A DNA stretch of 64,000 nucleotides from GWE2-40-63 sp050251815 (lineage in GTDB: Bacteria; Bacteroidota; Bacteroidia; Bacteroidales; SZUA-534), in the NCBI GenBank assembly GCA_050251815.1, contig JBFWMB010000010.1, positions 1-64,000 of the forward strand, given 5' to 3'. A model generated the notes under the pieces. That model searched no databases and was not told the origin of the DNA. It worked only from the letters and a program-made list of their open reading frames with translations. This document shows positions 33,059 through 42,095 of the stretch, one piece after another (the stretch's first letter is position 1; each line of letters begins with the position of its first letter). A program made the position numbers and the translations under genes.

Positions 33059-36000
33059 ATGATTAAATTACTACAAAAAACAGGACTTATAATAGTTCTC
33101 GGCTTCATGAGTATAGGTAGCTATGCTCAGGTAACCACGTCCAGTATGAGTGGACGTGTTACTGATGATGAAGGGACCGTGGTTGGTGCAACGGTGGTTG
33201 CTACACACACTCCTTCAGGAACAGTTTTTGGTACTATAACCAACAATGAAGGTCGATTCAACCTAAACGGTATGCTTGTAGGCGGACCTTATACGGTAAA
33301 AGTTACTTTCATTGGATATGGTGCATACACACAAAACAACATTACGTTGAGTTTAGGTGAAAATTATGTGATGAATGTTGTTCTTACCGACGAATCAAAA
33401 TCATTAGGTGAAGTTTTGGTAACCGCAACTGGCACAAAATTTTCTAATGAGAAAACCGGAGCAGTGACCAATATCACGAGCAAAGAGATAGAAAATTTGC
33501 CCATGGTGAGCCGTAGTATTACATCCATTACCCGCCTCTCGCCTTATGGAGGTGACGGGATGAGTTTTGCTGGTGCAGATGGTCGTACGGCTAACTTTAC
33601 GGTGGATGGAGCTAATTTCAACAATAACTTCGGGTTGAGTGATGCTCTTCCTGGTGGTGGTAATCCAATTTCTATTGAAGCTATTAAAGAATTACAGGTT
33701 GTAATTGCGCCATATGATGTTCGTCAAACTAACTTTATAGGTGGTGGTGTAAACGCTATTACAAAATCCGGTACCAATACCTTCTCAGGTAGTGCTTATA
33801 TTTATCACAGAAATGAAAACATGCGCGGTGATGCTGTTAATGGTCAACAAATCGCAGGTGCGCGTGATAAAGACCGTAATACAACTTATGGTTTTACTTT
33901 TGGTGGTCCGATTATCAAAAACAAATTGTTCTTCTTCGCAAACGCTGAATTGAATAAAACACCAACAGTTGTCAATCGCTGGAGAGCTTCAACTGATGGT
34001 GTTGCCGATGCCGATAATAATATTTCCCGCACAACAGAGAGCGATCTTCAGGCTGTTTCTGATTTTGTAAAAAGTAATTATGGATATGAGACCGGTTCAT
34101 ACACCGATTTCCCTGCTGATGAAAACAATTACAAACTTCTTGCTCGTTTAGACTGGAATATCACTGACAAACATCGTTTGGCTTTTCGTTACAACTACAC
34201 AAAAAATCTTTATTGGTCATCTCCAAATGCAAGTTCGATGGACGGAGGTACTCGTATGTCTGAGGCTCGTATGTCACAAGCTTCAATGTCGTATGCAAAC
34301 TCAATGTATTCTATGAACAATCTTGTTCATTCATTCTCATTGGATTTGAACAGCCGTCTGTCTGATAATTTATCTAACCAATTTTTGGCAACCTACTCAA
34401 AATTGGATGATGTTCGCGGAACAAATTCTGAACCATTTCCTTTTATCGATATTTTAAAAGACGGACAGGCATATCTTTCTTTAGGTTACGAGCTATTTAC
34501 CTGGAATAATGGTGTTCACAATGATGCAGTGAATATTAAAGATGAAGTGACTTATTATTTAGGTAATCATAAAATTTTTGGAGGAATAGCCTTCGAATAT
34601 AAGATGGCAGATAATTCTTATATGCGTAATGGTACCGGATACTATCGCTACACAAGTCTTGACGATTTTTTAAACGGAGCAACACCTGAAATTGTAAACT
34701 TAACTTATGGTTATGATGGTGAAACTAATCCTGCAGCTCGCGTAAGAACTAAAAAAATTGGGGCTTACGTGCAAGATGACTGGAGTGTTACTGAAAATTT
34801 CAAACTTTCGTATGGACTTCGTTTAGAGGCGCTTTTCTTCGATAACAAAGACCTGCTTACCAACCAGGCTATCTATGATCTTGATTATGATGGTCGTCAT
34901 ATCAATACAGGAAAATGGCCTGCAACAAATATCATAATCTCTCCCCGCGTAGGTTTTGTTTGGGATGTATATGGTGATAAGAGCTTTAAGCTTCGTGGAG
35001 GTACCGGTCTTTTCTCGGGTAATTTACCACTTGTATTCTTCACCAATATGCCAACAAACAGCGGTATGGTTCAGTATCAGGCACAAATAAATGCGTCAAA
35101 TGCGGCAAGAAATGGTTTCTCAATGGATGAATTTGCAGGAGGCCTTGTAACCGACGCAAACGGACATGCTACCATTGGTGCTCTTTATGATAAATTAGTA
35201 TTATTGGGGTATCCTTCAACTATTTCTCCCGCAGATGGAACGGTTCCTTCTGCAATTGCTGCTGTAGATCCAAATTTCAAAATGCCGGAAGTATGGAAAG
35301 CGTCACTTGCTGTTGATTATGCATTCAAAACATCTTTCCCACTTTCTGTAACCGTAGAAGGAATTTACAACAAAACAATCAATGGTGTTACTATTTCTGA
35401 CTGGAGTATTCCAAATGTTGGAGGTTTTGCCCGTTTCAACGGTATTGATAATCGTCCGATTTATCCTGCCGGATATCGTACCAACACAAAGGCCTTTATG
35501 TTGCAAAACACGAGCCGTGGTTATGGTTGGTCTGCAAACATTACCCTTAATGCCAAACCGGCAGAATGGATGAGCGTAATGGCTGCTTATACTCGAACGG
35601 TTGCCAAAGATATAACAGGTATGCCGGGCTCTAATGCAGAATCTGCATTTACATACGTTCCAACAGTAGAAGGCCCCAACAACATTAAGTTGCACAATTC
35701 TCAATACACCACACCCAATCGTCTTATAACATCGATTACAGCCCACGACAAGAGCGGTAACCATTATAGTGTTATCTATGAAGCATGGCAAGGTGGAGCT
35801 AACTACTCCTATATGACTGCAAACGATATGAATGGTGACGGTTACAACTACGATGCAATCTATGTTCCAACAGACGATGAAGTGGCAACCAATGAATTCC
35901 GCTTTGTTTCGGAAGATGATAAAACTCGTTTTATGGACTACGTGCACGCCAATGATTATTTGAAAAATCAACAAGGCAAGTATGCAGAAGCCTATAGCGT

Positions 36001-36328
36001 TTACTCTCCTTGGGTACATCGCATCGACGTCGCCTACAAACACGATATTGTTCTAAATATTAAAAATAGTAAACATACTCTACAGCTTAGCGCAGATATC
36101 AAAAATGTGATGAACCTGTTTAACTCCAGTTGGGGTGTAGCTAAATATCTGAATCCGGAAATTGGTTCCGAAGCCCGTATTCTTAAATACGAAGGTGTTG
36201 ATGCTGAAGGTTATGCAACATTCTCTACACCTTCTTCAATCAATGGTAATACCCAAACATTCACACCAAGCTACTCATTGGGTCAATGTTGGTATGCATT
36301 AATTGGTATTAAGTATATTTTTAACTAA
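33059..36328 (+). CDS. Oar-like TonB-dependent receptor with carboxypeptidase-regulatory domain
   Basis: The 1089-residue protein starts with a signal peptide ending SYAQ. Residues about 25-115 form a CarboxypepD_reg beta-sandwich (SSMSGRVTDDEGTVVGATVV, NNEGRFNLNGM). The plug (about 120-235) reads GADGRTANFTVDGANFNNNF and IAPYDVRQTNFIGGGVNAI, typical of Oar-like receptors. The remainder is beta-barrel and ends YALIGIKYIFN. It follows the secreted hydrolase gene by 90 bases and precedes a BACON/OB lipoprotein by 17, so the three form a likely operon. Such receptors take up large ligands in Bacteroidota, and some are linked with type IX-dependent adhesion. The ligand here is unknown. Confidence 0.9.
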   Translation: MIKLLQKTGLIIVLGFMSIGSYAQVTTSSMSGRVTDDEGTVVGATVVATHTPSGTVFGTITNNEGRFNLNGMLVGGPYTVKVTFIGYGAYTQNNITLSLGENYVMNVVLTDESKSLGEVLVTATGTKFSNEKTGAVTNITSKEIENLPMVSRSITSITRLSPYGGDGMSFAGADGRTANFTVDGANFNNNFGLSDALPGGGNPISIEAIKELQVVIAPYDVRQTNFIGGGVNAITKSGTNTFSGSAYIYHRNENMRGDAVNGQQIAGARDKDRNTTYGFTFGGPIIKNKLFFFANAELNKTPTVVNRWRASTDGVADADNNISRTTESDLQAVSDFVKSNYGYETGSYTDFPADENNYKLLARLDWNITDKHRLAFRYNYTKNLYWSSPNASSMDGGTRMSEARMSQASMSYANSMYSMNNLVHSFSLDLNSRLSDNLSNQFLATYSKLDDVRGTNSEPFPFIDILKDGQAYLSLGYELFTWNNGVHNDAVNIKDEVTYYLGNHKIFGGIAFEYKMADNSYMRNGTGYYRYTSLDDFLNGATPEIVNLTYGYDGETNPAARVRTKKIGAYVQDDWSVTENFKLSYGLRLEALFFDNKDLLTNQAIYDLDYDGRHINTGKWPATNIIISPRVGFVWDVYGDKSFKLRGGTGLFSGNLPLVFFTNMPTNSGMVQYQAQINASNAARNGFSMDEFAGGLVTDANGHATIGALYDKLVLLGYPSTISPADGTVPSAIAAVDPNFKMPEVWKASLAVDYAFKTSFPLSVTVEGIYNKTINGVTISDWSIPNVGGFARFNGIDNRPIYPAGYRTNTKAFMLQNTSRGYGWSANITLNAKPAEWMSVMAAYTRTVAKDITGMPGSNAESAFTYVPTVEGPNNIKLHNSQYTTPNRLITSITAHDKSGNHYSVIYEAWQGGANYSYMTANDMNGDGYNYDAIYVPTDDEVATNEFRFVSEDDKTRFMDYVHANDYLKNQQGKYAEAYSVYSPWVHRIDVAYKHDIVLNIKNSKHTLQLSADIKNVMNLFNSSWGVAKYLNPEIGSEARILKYEGVDAEGYATFSTPSSINGNTQTFTPSYSLGQCWYALIGIKYIFN

Positions 36329-36345
36329 TTAAAACATTGACAATT

Positions 36346-37872
36346 ATGAAATTTAATAAATTAATTCCATTTTTTATTGCCATACTTGCCTTGATAACAA
36401 GTTGTGCAGATGAAGAAACAACGACATTGCTTAATAACATTCAAGTATCATCGTCATATGTGGCTATTCCTGTAGAAGGCGGTTCTACATCTATTACCGT
36501 AACGGCTAATTATGGCTGGACAGCCGAGAAAGTATTTATAATGGAGAATGACACTGTTGTAAAGGACTCAATTTCGTGGTTATCTCTCTCTGTAACTGCC
36601 GGAAGTGCAGGTGAATCAACATTGACATTTTCGGCTGAATCTACCTTAGATGGCCGTACTGCTGAGGTTTTAATTCATAGTGAAGGGGAAACTCAGAGAA
36701 TAAATATCATCCAGGGTTTGGCAACAATTGCAACTGCTACATGTGCAGAGGTAATTGCCGGACCTGACAGCAAATCTTACCAGGTAACCGGTGTTGTAAC
36801 GGCAATAACCAACACATTATACGGCAACTGGTATTTAGAGGATGAAACTGGTTCTATTTATATTTATGGTACTCTTGATGCGAAGGGTAATACGAAAAAC
36901 TTTTTAAGTTTAGGACTTGAAGTGGGAGATGAAGTAACTGTTCAGGGACCAAAAACTACCTACGGAACGACAGTAGAATTGGTAAATGTAACCGTTGTCA
37001 GTATCAATAAATCACTTATAAAAGTTGATTCGGTACAAAATGCAACGCTTCCTCTTGAAGGTGGTGAATTTATTGCATACCTTACCTGCAAAGGAGAAGG
37101 TGTATCGGTAGAAATTCCTGAGGATGCCAAATCCTGGCTATCTATTTCGTCTATCGAATCAGCAGGAACTAATACCGTAATAACATTCAATGCTGCAGCA
37201 AATGAAGGTGGAGACCGCGGAACCACAATCACATTCCATACCACTGACGGGACTAAAGACTATACTTCACAAACAACACTTTCCCAAACAGGAGCAATTA
37301 TAGATGCTTCTATTGCAGAATTTCTTGCAGCTGAAGTTGGTAGTAAACAATATCGTTTGAAAGGTGTTATTTCCAGTATTTCTGATGCTGCAACCGGCAA
37401 ATTAAACCTGACTGATTTCTCAGGTGAAGTATATGTGTATAAAATTGTTGATTTTGATACTTATGGCGTAAAAGTAGGTGACATTATTACAATTGTTGGA
37501 ACTCGTGCTGAATATAATGGATCTCCACAAGTAAGTGGCGCTGTTCTGGAAAACTCTATTCCTGTAACTACTGCTAGCATTGCCGAGGTGCTGACAAAAC
37601 CGGACGATCCGAATACTTACTTTATGGTAACCGGTACAATTACATCGATTGCTAATGCAGATTACGGTAATCTTTATTTGAATGACGGCGACGAAATCTA
37701 CGTGTATGGATGTTATCCGGGTTATGGTGCAACAGGCGACGACAGAAAATACCTGTTAGCGGACAAAGGCCTTAAAGTGGGAGACCAACTGACGGTTATT
37801 GCACCGAAGGGCTCTTATGGCGGATCACCGCAGCTCTCAAATAGTTTTTATTTCAGCCACGTAAGTAATTAA
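36346..37872 (+). CDS. BACON and OB-fold repeat lipoprotein
   Basis: The 508-residue protein has a lipoprotein signal ending in ALITSC. A BACON domain (about 30-125: SSSYVAIPVEGGSTSITVTA, WLSLSVTAGSAGESTLTFSA) is followed by a DUF5689/OB-like unit (YQVTGVVTAITNTLYGNWYL, EDETGSIYIYG). A second BACON-like unit (ATLPLEGGEFIAYLTCKGEG) and two further OB-like units (RLKGVISSISDAATGKLNL, YFMVTGTITSIANADYGNLY) complete it. The start is ATG 36346; a TTG three codons earlier is less likely. It probably sits on the outer membrane with the preceding receptor and binds its ligand. Repeated OB folds suggest nucleic acid binding, but this is inference. Confidence 0.83.
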   Translation: MKFNKLIPFFIAILALITSCADEETTTLLNNIQVSSSYVAIPVEGGSTSITVTANYGWTAEKVFIMENDTVVKDSISWLSLSVTAGSAGESTLTFSAESTLDGRTAEVLIHSEGETQRINIIQGLATIATATCAEVIAGPDSKSYQVTGVVTAITNTLYGNWYLEDETGSIYIYGTLDAKGNTKNFLSLGLEVGDEVTVQGPKTTYGTTVELVNVTVVSINKSLIKVDSVQNATLPLEGGEFIAYLTCKGEGVSVEIPEDAKSWLSISSIESAGTNTVITFNAAANEGGDRGTTITFHTTDGTKDYTSQTTLSQTGAIIDASIAEFLAAEVGSKQYRLKGVISSISDAATGKLNLTDFSGEVYVYKIVDFDTYGVKVGDIITIVGTRAEYNGSPQVSGAVLENSIPVTTASIAEVLTKPDDPNTYFMVTGTITSIANADYGNLYLNDGDEIYVYGCYPGYGATGDDRKYLLADKGLKVGDQLTVIAPKGSYGGSPQLSNSFYFSHVSN

Positions 37873-37900
37873 TAAAATTTACGAAACATATATTCTTATA

Positions 37901-37937
37901 AAAAAGAGGGTGTCTAAAAAGGCATCCTCTTTTTTTA
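37901..37937. terminator. Bidirectional terminator
   Basis: AAAAAGAGG on the left pairs with CCTCTTTTTTT on the right, with extra TG/CA pairs inside. It serves the lipoprotein gene from the left and overlaps the stop of rnhB coming from the right. Confidence 0.85.
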
Positions 37938-38540
37938 TAAGTCTAACCTGAGTTGCTCATCCAGCAAGCGAAAACTTTTCCTGTGGTGCAGCGTAATGCC
38001 ATACTGTTTTATGGCCTGGCGGTGTTCAAGGGTAGGATAGCCTTTGTTTTTATCCCAGCCATAATGCGGAAACTGCTTGTGAAGTTCCAGCATATAATCG
38101 TCACGGTAGGTTTTGGCCAAAACCGAAGCTGCTGCAATCGATAAATATTTTCCATCACCTTTTACAATGGTTTGGAAAGGGATTGTTCCATAGTTTTTGA
38201 AGCGATTCCCGTCGACAATAATATGTTCCGGCTGAATTTTTAGTTGCTCTAAAGCCCGGTGCATCGAATAAATGGATGCATTTAAAATATTAACCTGATC
38301 AATTTCCAGTGGTGAATAAGAGGCTACCGCATAGGCCAGTGCATGCTGCTCAATAAACTCCCGCAACAGATACCTACGCTTTTCACTCAATTGCTTGGAA
38401 TCGTTCAACAATTTGTGTTCAAAATCGGCAGGAAGAATAACGGCCGCAGCAAAAACCGGTCCGGCCAAACAACCCCTTCCGGCTTCGTCACAACCAGCTT
38501 CTATTACTCCGGTTTTATAAAAAGGTAAGAGTGCTGCCAT
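37935..38540 (-). CDS. rnhB: Ribonuclease HII
   Basis: The 201-residue enzyme shows GCDEAGRGCLAGPVFAAAVIL, with the DE pair and DEAGRG motif typical of RNase HII, then IIVDGNRFKNYG and KGDGKYLSIAAASVLAKTYRDDYM with the remaining acidic residues. It cuts the RNA strand of RNA-DNA hybrids and removes misincorporated ribonucleotides. It lies three bases after a GT4 gene on the same strand and is likely co-transcribed with it from a promoter at 39.7 kb. Length is normal for the family. Confidence 0.95.
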   Translation of the reverse strand: MAALLPFYKTGVIEAGCDEAGRGCLAGPVFAAAVILPADFEHKLLNDSKQLSEKRRYLLREFIEQHALAYAVASYSPLEIDQVNILNASIYSMHRALEQLKIQPEHIIVDGNRFKNYGTIPFQTIVKGDGKYLSIAAASVLAKTYRDDYMLELHKQFPHYGWDKNKGYPTLEHRQAIKQYGITLHHRKSFRLLDEQLRLDL

Positions 38541-38543
38541 GGG

Positions 38544-39665
38544 TTAAAAACATTTTGCTATTCCATTCCACAAGCGTTCTGCCGATTGGTCCCAGCTAAA
38601 TTTTGTACGCTGAATACGTGCATTGGCTATCAATTGATTTCGGTAGGCTTCGTCGCTGGCCAGTTTTGCAAAACCACGGGCAATGGAATCTATGGAGCCA
38701 GGATTTACCAAATGTCCGGCAGTACTTGCCACTTCGGGTAAAGCGGTAACATTGGAACAAAGCACCGGTATATCACAATACATGGCTTCCAGCACAGGAA
38801 TCCCAAATCCTTCGAGATGCGAAACCAATACCAAAGCCTGGGCGCTGGCCAGCAAAACATGCAATTTTTCGTTCGAAAGGCGTCCGGTAAAAAGCACTTC
38901 ATTTTTATGCGACATGCTCTCATATACTTTATCCATACCGGAATTGCCCCACATTTTTTCGCCTACAATCACCAATTGATGCGGCAAATCGTTTTGTTGT
39001 TTAAATAATTCAAAGCCTTGTAGCATTCCCTCAATATTCTTGCGGGGATTTAATGCACCCACATAAATAAAATAAGGTTTACCTTGGGTATATTCTTTCC
39101 GGGTTTGTTCGGCTGTATCGGAACTAAGCGGCTTATAAAGTTCGTTGCTTCCGTTGTAAATTACATCGATGGAATCGGCTGGCAGGTTCCAGGTATTGAC
39201 CAGGTCGTTACGAGAAAACTCCGAAACAGTACCCAGACGGGTAGCCTTTCGGGCAAACTTCGGAAAGTAGTAGTTGAAATACTTTTGCTTAAGCCAGGGA
39301 AAATTCTGCGGATGGTGAACGAAATCGATGTCGTGAATTACGGTATAGCTTTTAACATCGGTATTCAGCGAGCTCCATCCATCGGTCGACAGAAAGAGGT
39401 CGGCCCGGTAGTTTTTTAACAAACGGGGTATTGTCTTTTCGAACCTCCAGTACCAGAGCAGCGGATGTCGTGAGGGAATTAGGGTTTTCACCGGAATAAT
39501 ATTATCTGAAAACAAAAACTCCTGGTCCCAGGGGCGATCAAAAATAAACACAAACCGATGTTCCGGGTGTTGCCGGGTAATCCGCTTCAGGGTTTCATAC
39601 GTAAACCAGCCCAGGCCCTCGAGCCGGTCTTTTAACAGGAGTTGTGCGTTTACAGCAATTATCAT
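38544..39665 (-). CDS. GT4 family glycosyltransferase
   Basis: The 373-residue enzyme begins MIIAVNAQLLLKDRLEGLGW, the GT4 subgroup of mannosyltransferase-like enzymes. It then has YTVIHDIDFVHHPQNFPWLK, YIYVGALNPRKN-like FIYVGALNPRKNIEGML, and VSHLEGFGIPVLEAMYCDIPVLCSN, with the E-x7-E motif. The frame is open 31 codons further, but a well-formed minus-strand promoter lies inside that stretch, so I chose 39665. It probably works on a surface glycan; the acceptor is unknown. Confidence 0.88.
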   Translation of the reverse strand: MIIAVNAQLLLKDRLEGLGWFTYETLKRITRQHPEHRFVFIFDRPWDQEFLFSDNIIPVKTLIPSRHPLLWYWRFEKTIPRLLKNYRADLFLSTDGWSSLNTDVKSYTVIHDIDFVHHPQNFPWLKQKYFNYYFPKFARKATRLGTVSEFSRNDLVNTWNLPADSIDVIYNGSNELYKPLSSDTAEQTRKEYTQGKPYFIYVGALNPRKNIEGMLQGFELFKQQNDLPHQLVIVGEKMWGNSGMDKVYESMSHKNEVLFTGRLSNEKLHVLLASAQALVLVSHLEGFGIPVLEAMYCDIPVLCSNVTALPEVASTAGHLVNPGSIDSIARGFAKLASDEAYRNQLIANARIQRTKFSWDQSAERLWNGIAKCF

Positions 39666-39692
39666 ATCCGGATGTATTCTGTAATTTGGTCT

Positions 39693-39726
39693 CAAAAGTA
39701 AAGAATTTGTAACGATTTCTGCCAAA
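39693..39726 (-). promoter_or_regulatory. Promoter of the GT4-rnhB unit
   Basis: On the minus strand TTTG (39726-39723), a 22-base spacer and TACTTTTG (39700-39693) fit the Bacteroidota consensus. The gene starts 27 bases on. Confidence 0.55.
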
Positions 39727-39742
39727 CCAAGGCTATAATGGT

Positions 39743-39750
39743 TATTTTTG
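39743..39750 (+). promoter_or_regulatory. -7 box before the methyltransferase gene
   Basis: TATTTTTG fits TAnnTTTG and lies 20 bases before the chosen ATG. No upstream element is clear. It supports the start at 39771 over one at 39738. Confidence 0.4.
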
Positions 39751-39770
39751 CAATTCACAAATTAGTACCT

Positions 39771-40526
39771 ATGGCAACAGCAAACGAGAGAATTAAACGA
39801 GAACAGGAATTTCACAATCAAATATTTAATGATAAAAGCCGCAAAGTTACCGATAAGTTTTATTCCATCTTTTCACTGATCGAACAGCGCTATCTTGCCC
39901 TTTTATCGCATCAGGTTACAGGTAAAATAATACTCGAATATGGCTGTGGCGAAGGCAGTTCGGCCTACCTTATTGCGCAAAATGGCGGACAGGTAACCGG
40001 AATCGATATATCGGATTACGCCATTGAACAGGCACAACAGAAGGCCAATCATTTAAATCTTTCTATTGTCTTTAAGCACATGAATGCTGAAGCATTGGAA
40101 TTCGAAAGCCAGTCGTTCGATCTGGTTTGTGGTTCGGGTATTATTCACCATTTGGATATAGAAAAAGCATACCAAGAAATTTCCAGGGTGCTGAACCCCG
40201 GCGGAAAAGCTATTTTTATGGAGCCTCTGGGACATAACCCGCTTATCAACTGGTACCGCAACCGCACACCGCATTTGCGCACCGAGGATGAGCATCCCTT
40301 ACTCCAGCCCGATTTAAAAGCTTTGTATCGCTATTTTGGAGAGGTAAAACTTTCGTATTATTTTTTAAGTTCTCTGGCAGCCATTGCTTTTAGGAATACC
40401 CTGGTTTTTAAACCGCTGTTGACCTGCCTGCATGGGATTGATCGCTGTATTTTTAAGCTTTTCCCCTTTATGCGCAAACAGGCCTGGTTTGTTTTGATAG
40501 AAGCCGGTAAACCCTTAAATAATTAG
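39771..40526 (+). CDS. Class I SAM-dependent methyltransferase
   Basis: The 251-residue protein has motif I ILEYGCGEGSSAYLIAQNGG, motif II VTGIDISDYAIEQAQQKA, and motif IV-like FDLVCGSGIIHHLDIEKAYQEISRVLNPGGKAIFMEPLG. These are hallmarks of small-molecule methyltransferases of the UbiE/MenG-like type. The C-terminal 80 residues hold hydrophobic helices. The substrate may be a sugar or lipid-linked glycan, given the flippase gene that follows after 23 bases. It is divergent from the GT4 gene and shares the promoter region. Confidence 0.85.
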   Translation: MATANERIKREQEFHNQIFNDKSRKVTDKFYSIFSLIEQRYLALLSHQVTGKIILEYGCGEGSSAYLIAQNGGQVTGIDISDYAIEQAQQKANHLNLSIVFKHMNAEALEFESQSFDLVCGSGIIHHLDIEKAYQEISRVLNPGGKAIFMEPLGHNPLINWYRNRTPHLRTEDEHPLLQPDLKALYRYFGEVKLSYYFLSSLAAIAFRNTLVFKPLLTCLHGIDRCIFKLFPFMRKQAWFVLIEAGKPLNN

Positions 40527-40549
40527 AACTAGCACGTAAACAAAATATT

Positions 40550-41992
40550 TTGAAACGTAAATTTATAACCAATCTGGCTTTAGTTTTATCGCTTAATTTA
40601 CTGATTAAGCCTTTTTGGATATTTGGTATCGACCGAACGGTTCAGAATGTGGTGGGTGCTGAACAATACGGATTTTACTTTGCACTGTTTAACTTCTCAC
40701 TCATCTTAAACATGTTGCTCGATTTGGGTATCACCAATTTTAACAACCGCAACATTGCGCAAAACAGTCATTTATTAAACAAGCACTTTTCGAACATTAT
40801 TGGCTTACGTCTGATACTGGGAGTGGTTTATTTTGTAATTAGTATGGGTGCAGCCTGGCTTTGGGATTACAGCTGGGACCAATTGAAATTGCTGCTGTTT
40901 TTGGTTTTCAATCAGTTTCTGGCTTCAACCATTTTGTACTTCCGCTCGAACCTGGCCGGCTTGCATCTGTTTAAAACCGACAGTATTATTTCCGTGCTCG
41001 ACCGGACCTTGATGATTGTTATATGTAGCTTTTTACTTTGGGGCAACCTTACCAACGAGGCCTTTAAAATAAGTTGGTTTGTGTTTGCACAGACAGCTGC
41101 CTATTTGTTGACTGCGCTGGTTTCGTTTTTACTGGTCCTGTTCCGGAGTGGTCGCATCAAACTGCGGTTCGACTGGCAATTCTCCAAAGCCATCCTTAAA
41201 AAAAGCTATCCTTATGCCCTGCTTACCCTACTCATGGCATTTTACAATCGCATCGATTCGGTAATGCTCGAACGCATGCTTACCGACGGAAGCACTCAGG
41301 CTGGTATTTACGCGCAGGCCTTCCGTATTTTAGATGCCGCTGCTATGTTTGCCCTGCTTTTTGCGGGATTACTACTGCCCATTTTCTCAAAAATGATTAA
41401 ACAGGGAGATGCCGTAGGTCAACTGGCTCAACTCTCGTTTATTCTTATTGTAATACCGGCAATTATTGTAGCCATGGTAAGTGCATTTTACCGTGCCGAG
41501 ATCATGGACTTGTTGTACCACCATCATGTGGAATCATCGGCGTCGATATTTGCCATACTTATGTTCGGCTTCATCGCTATTGGGACTACTTACATATTTG
41601 GAACCCTGTTAACCGCCAACGGCAGTTTAAAGGCATTAAACCTGATGGCTTTTGCGGGAATGGTGCTGAATATATCGCTGAATTTAGTGCTTATTCCCCG
41701 GTTTCAAGCTTTGGGATCGGCTGTGGCCAGCCTGATTACCCAATCGATTACCGCATTTATTCAGGTAGTAATTGCCATTAAATTCTTTAAATTTCAGATA
41801 AATTATAAACTTTTAATTTTATTAGTGATATTTGCAACTGGCGTACTGCTTGTCGGTATTATTACCACCGATTTGCCCTACAACTGGATGGTTCAGATGG
41901 GTATTATGGTGATATTGAGTATTACCTTAGCTTTTGGCCTTGGTATCATTCGCATTAAAGAGATGTACCGGATAATTAAAAGTGAAAAATAG
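40550..41992 (+). CDS. Second Wzx-like polysaccharide flippase
   Basis: The 480-residue membrane protein has about 12-14 hydrophobic segments. Its start KRKFITNLALVLSLNLLIKP and the segment VVGAEQYGFYFALFNFSLIL are typical of the MATE-like polysaccharide transporter family. The start codon is TTG at 40550; no ATG is close. It differs from the flippase at 8.2 kb. It may export a glycan modified by the preceding methyltransferase and the GT4 enzyme. The cargo is not known. Confidence 0.85.
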   Translation: MKRKFITNLALVLSLNLLIKPFWIFGIDRTVQNVVGAEQYGFYFALFNFSLILNMLLDLGITNFNNRNIAQNSHLLNKHFSNIIGLRLILGVVYFVISMGAAWLWDYSWDQLKLLLFLVFNQFLASTILYFRSNLAGLHLFKTDSIISVLDRTLMIVICSFLLWGNLTNEAFKISWFVFAQTAAYLLTALVSFLLVLFRSGRIKLRFDWQFSKAILKKSYPYALLTLLMAFYNRIDSVMLERMLTDGSTQAGIYAQAFRILDAAAMFALLFAGLLLPIFSKMIKQGDAVGQLAQLSFILIVIPAIIVAMVSAFYRAEIMDLLYHHHVESSASIFAILMFGFIAIGTTYIFGTLLTANGSLKALNLMAFAGMVLNISLNLVLIPRFQALGSAVASLITQSITAFIQVVIAIKFFKFQINYKLLILLVIFATGVLLVGIITTDLPYNWMVQMGIMVILSITLAFGLGIIRIKEMYRIIKSEK

Positions 41993-42095
41993 CGTTCAAT
42001 ATTTTTATATAAATTTAAAAAGGCAGAAGTTTCATTAATAGAGTTAGGAACAAGCTGTATTTCAACAACAAACCAAACAGTAAAATTGAATAGAA

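Noticed and set aside
35303..36043. Long minus-strand frame (246 residues) inside the Oar-like receptor gene
   Set aside because: It is the antisense shadow of a clear TonB receptor gene, Cys/His-rich and without family motifs.
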